Below are positions 62,432 to 64,000 of a stretch of 64,000 nt of DNA, in pieces. The position numbers and the translations under genes were made by a program. The notes under the pieces are model-generated. The model made no database searches and had not been told where the DNA came from. It saw only the letters and a program-made list of their open reading frames with translations. The first letter of the stretch is position 1, and every line of letters starts with the position of its first letter. Origin of the DNA: an uncultured Cryptobacterium sp. (GTDB taxonomy: Bacteria > Actinomycetota > Coriobacteriia > Coriobacteriales > Eggerthellaceae); NCBI GenBank assembly GCA_958410215.1, contig CATYOF010000001.1, positions 199,205 to 263,204 of the forward strand. Direction: 5' to 3'.

Positions 62432-62955
62432 GGGGATTATTCTTCGAAAGCAATGAGCGCTCATCGTCAATGGAGATCCTATCTGTCAGTGTGGCTAAAG
62501 GAATATATCCCGCATCGGAATCGGACAGGGATACAAATCCGGGTGCGAGCCTCGCGAATTACAAAGTGGTTCACAAGGGTGACGTTGTCTACAACAGCAT
62601 GCGAATGTGGCAGGGCGCTGTTGGGTCAAGTGATTACGATGGTATTGTTAGCCCAGCTTACGTAGTTGCTAGACCTGCCATCGAGCTAGACTCAACATGC
62701 TTTGGCTATCTTCTGAAGCGCCCTGAGATGTTATATAAATATCTGTGCGATTCGCAGGGGAACTCGAAAGATACCCAAACTCTGAAATACAACAGATTCG
62801 CGGATATCGAAGTCACAATGCCAGCAAATCTCGAAGAGGAACGGGTGATTTCAGCTTGTCTGGGACGCGTTGACGCCCTCATCACCCTTCATCAGCGTAA
62901 GCTTGATCATCTGAAAAAGCTGAAAAAAGCGCTTTTGCAGCAAATGTTTGTATAG
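62428..62955 (+). CDS. hsdS: Half-HsdS cassette TRD-b with complete C-terminal helix, inverted
   Basis: About 175 residues encoding a full TRD and the C-terminal conserved region: FFESNERSSSMEILSV, GIYPASESDRDTNPGASLA, VVYNSMRMWQGAVG, IVSPAYVV, then RVDALITLHQRKLDHLKKLKKALLQQMFV. It lies on the strand opposite to hsdR and the other cassettes. The WEQRKLG motif immediately before it is in another frame because of a 7-G run (62429-62435); six G would fuse them in frame. No start codon with a good ribosome site is near, so it is probably silent in this orientation. Confidence 0.85.
   Translation, partial: WGGLFFESNERSSSMEILSVSVAKGIYPASESDRDTNPGASLANYKVVHKGDVVYNSMRMWQGAVGSSDYDGIVSPAYVVARPAIELDSTCFGYLLKRPEMLYKYLCDSQGNSKDTQTLKYNRFADIEVTMPANLEEERVISACLGRVDALITLHQRKLDHLKKLKKALLQQMFV
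62429..62435 (+). repeat. Run of seven G at the TRD junction
   Basis: The run sits inside the KLG codons. With seven G the KLG frame ends at a TGA nine codons after the KL (62454-62456); with six it continues as KLGGLFFESNERS into the TRD. Confidence 0.85.
62877..62901. repeat. Recombination repeat B2 (encodes LITLHQRK, plus)
   Basis: Perfect 25-bp inverted copy of 61758-61782; the coding sense here is CCTCATCACCCTTCATCAGC... Confidence 0.85.
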
Positions 62956-63381
62956 ATGATATTTGCATGTCCTCGCTAGCTCAACTAAATAAGTGGCATG
63001 AAAGCAGCAAGATAGGGTTCAAGCTTGCGACGGATGTCGGTGATGTCAGGAAAATACCAAGCAAGTAAGAACTAAGGTCGGAGAAATCGGAGAAAATATG
63101 GTAAAAGAGTAATAAATGCCGGCGGTGGCGAAAAAAGAGTTGATAATTTCAATGCCATGATAGTGAATCTATCGACGGGCGAACTACTCGATCTTTGTAT
63201 GCCTAGGATAAAGTTCTTGGTTGTATTTCTTGGGATTGTAAGGCGAGTGTGAGAATTGTTACTTTTCGAGTTGATCTTTCGCGGCATCAAGTAGAGCGCA
63301 TTTTAAAGATATTTCGTAAATTCGGCTATATTGAACGGACCAATGAAACCTGCGGTTACCGGAAAAAAATAACAAGCCGCT
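62956..63381. other. Gap between hsdS cassettes: gene remnants only
   Basis: No intact gene is seen in these 426 bases. Plus-strand frames hold two short fragments: about 63085-63250 translates to RVINAGGGEKRVDNFNAMIV-like sequence ending at a stop, and 63249-63389 is described separately. The composition is AT-richer than that of the neighbours. It may be the scar of a gene lost by recombination. Confidence 0.5.
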
Positions 63382-63389
63382 CTAACTGA
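63249..63389 (+). pseudogene. Winged-helix-like C-terminal remnant
   Basis: A 46-residue frame from GTG reads DLSRHQVERILKIFRKFGYIERT and ends CGYRKKI, like the winged helix that closes AlbA_2-type ATP-binding proteins, which often accompany hsd genes. No upstream part is intact, so it is called a remnant. The family call is tentative. Confidence 0.3.
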
Positions 63390-64000
63390 CGGCAAGGGCG
63401 CTGATTTTGTTTATTGTTTGCAAAACAGGTTTAAGGAGAATGATATAGCTTAGTTGAACAACGGATACTGACATGTTTTGATTTGTTGGCTCACGCTGAT
63501 GAAGAGTGATGAGGGTGTCGAGATTCGCGAAGTATGCGCTGATTTCAGAGGCCTCCTCGTTAGATGGAACATCTAAAGAAAAAGATTTGACCTTATCAGC
63601 GTTAAGATTTCTTTGCGTTCCCGTAGAGATATAAGGCTCCCATTCAGAATCAGTTTCTGCCTTTTCAAGACGAGTGAAAACAAAATCTCTAAGAGCTTCA
63701 TTACCGAATACCATGTTGTAAAAAGCCTGACTCGTGGCTGTATCTTGCCTAATAATGCCGACTTTTCCGACGCTTGCGTACATTGCAAGGCTAACAGCTC
63801 CGGAAGGAACAATCCAAGCAGCGCTGTTCTGCAGTCCCTCATCTGTCAGCGTTTTGGCTGTATTGGTAATGTCTCTTCCGCTTATGTCGGCAATGCTCAA
63901 AAACGGTATATCTCCACCGTAGTAGTCGGGATTATTTGCGGATGGGGTACCACCCGAGCCTCCTAACTGAATAAGCTCTCCCAACTTACACTGTTCCCAA
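63382..64000 (-). CDS. hsdS: HsdS, TRD-a joined to the upstream gene (cut by window edge)
   Basis: The minus-strand frame is open at base 64000, reading WEQCKLGELIQLGGSGGTPSANN, so the N-terminal half of this specificity subunit lies beyond the window. The TRD (FLSIADISGRDITNTAKTL ... SEWEPYISTGTQRNLNADKVKSF) is complete up to LDTLITLHQR. After that it diverges into EPTNQNMSVSVVQ and stops 36 codons later, lacking the conserved C-terminal helix. It is the cassette most likely to be expressed now, on the same strand as hsdR. hsdM is expected upstream, beyond the window. Confidence 0.85.
   Translation of the reverse strand, partial: WEQCKLGELIQLGGSGGTPSANNPDYYGGDIPFLSIADISGRDITNTAKTLTDEGLQNSAAWIVPSGAVSLAMYASVGKVGIIRQDTATSQAFYNMVFGNEALRDFVFTRLEKAETDSEWEPYISTGTQRNLNADKVKSFSLDVPSNEEASEISAYFANLDTLITLHQREPTNQNMSVSVVQLSYIILLKPVLQTINKISALAVS
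63490..63514. repeat. Recombination repeat B3 (LITLHQR, minus)
   Basis: Matches 61758-61782 at 23 of 25 positions in the same orientation, and 62877-62901 in inverted orientation. Confidence 0.75.
63980..64000. repeat. Recombination repeat A3 (EQCKLG, minus)
   Basis: Matches 62286-62306 at 20 of 21 positions in the same orientation and 62411-62431 inverted. It lies at the very edge of the window. Confidence 0.8.

Noticed and set aside
63072..63290. 72-codon minus-strand frame between hsdS cassettes
   Set aside because: There is no ribosome site and no recognisable domain, and it overlaps the better plus-strand remnant.
1..64000. CRISPR arrays, intact insertion sequences or prophage genes
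   Set aside because: No regularly spaced repeats, cas genes, intact transposases or phage structural genes were found on reading both strands.

Overview
The window looks like chromosomal DNA of an actinobacterium of the class Coriobacteriia (Eggerthella/Cryptobacterium-like). This is inferred from gene content and was not tested by a search. The pointers are a division and cell-wall (dcw) cluster with SepF, YggT and DivIVA but no ftsA, a two-subunit iron-sulfur fumarase beside malate dehydrogenase, ThyX, an archaeal-style topoisomerase I, and many GTG or TTG starts. Base composition is moderate by eye. Nearly all genes are on the minus strand.

Bases 1-1870 hold the end of adenosylhomocysteinase, a cupin, a small acidic protein behind a possible structured leader, and tRNA-Thr(UGU). 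From 5.8 to 1.9 kb (minus) run two DegV proteins, a dehydrogenase with a His/Cys-rich tail, and a PflX-like radical SAM protein. From 13.2 to 5.8 kb a compact run reads mdh - fumarase alpha/beta - tmk - holB - ricT - pncB, joining central metabolism to a conserved replication and RNA-processing block. Next come topA, a DUF1385 membrane protein, thyX, a flavin reductase-rubredoxin fusion, L31 with a long Ala/Glu/Lys tail, an MFS transporter, metG, sppA, rho, a transaldolase-like aldolase, nfo and recN. A plus-strand cca gene (30.4-31.8 kb) is followed by a 185-bp near-palindrome resembling a MITE. A thiamine block (TPP riboswitch - thiC - thiD, plus thiN) and the RNase P RNA gene follow.

From 57.4 down to 35.9 kb lies a complete dcw cluster: mraZ, rsmH, ftsL, ftsI, murE, murF, mraY, murD, ftsW, murG, murC, murB, ftsQ, ftsZ, pgeF, yggS, sepF, yggT, divIVA. 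The region before mraZ has clusters of GTGGG boxes, probable MraZ sites, and a perfect inverted repeat.

From 57.4 kb to the right edge is a type I restriction-modification island: a tyrosine recombinase, hsdR, and three half-hsdS cassettes (one TRD each) in alternating orientation, bounded by inverted repeats in the two conserved HsdS coding motifs (EQRKLG and LITLHQRK). One cassette has a 7-G run exactly at the recombination seam that puts it one base out of frame. This is the most striking system in the window: an invertible specificity-switching locus with a possible second, slippage-based switch. The start of the active hsdS, and presumably hsdM, lie beyond base 64000.

A recurring oddity is long hydrophilic low-complexity tails or inserts in otherwise conserved proteins (RicT, L31, Rho, TopA, DUF1385, MFS, SppA, SepF, PgeF, MurG, MurF).
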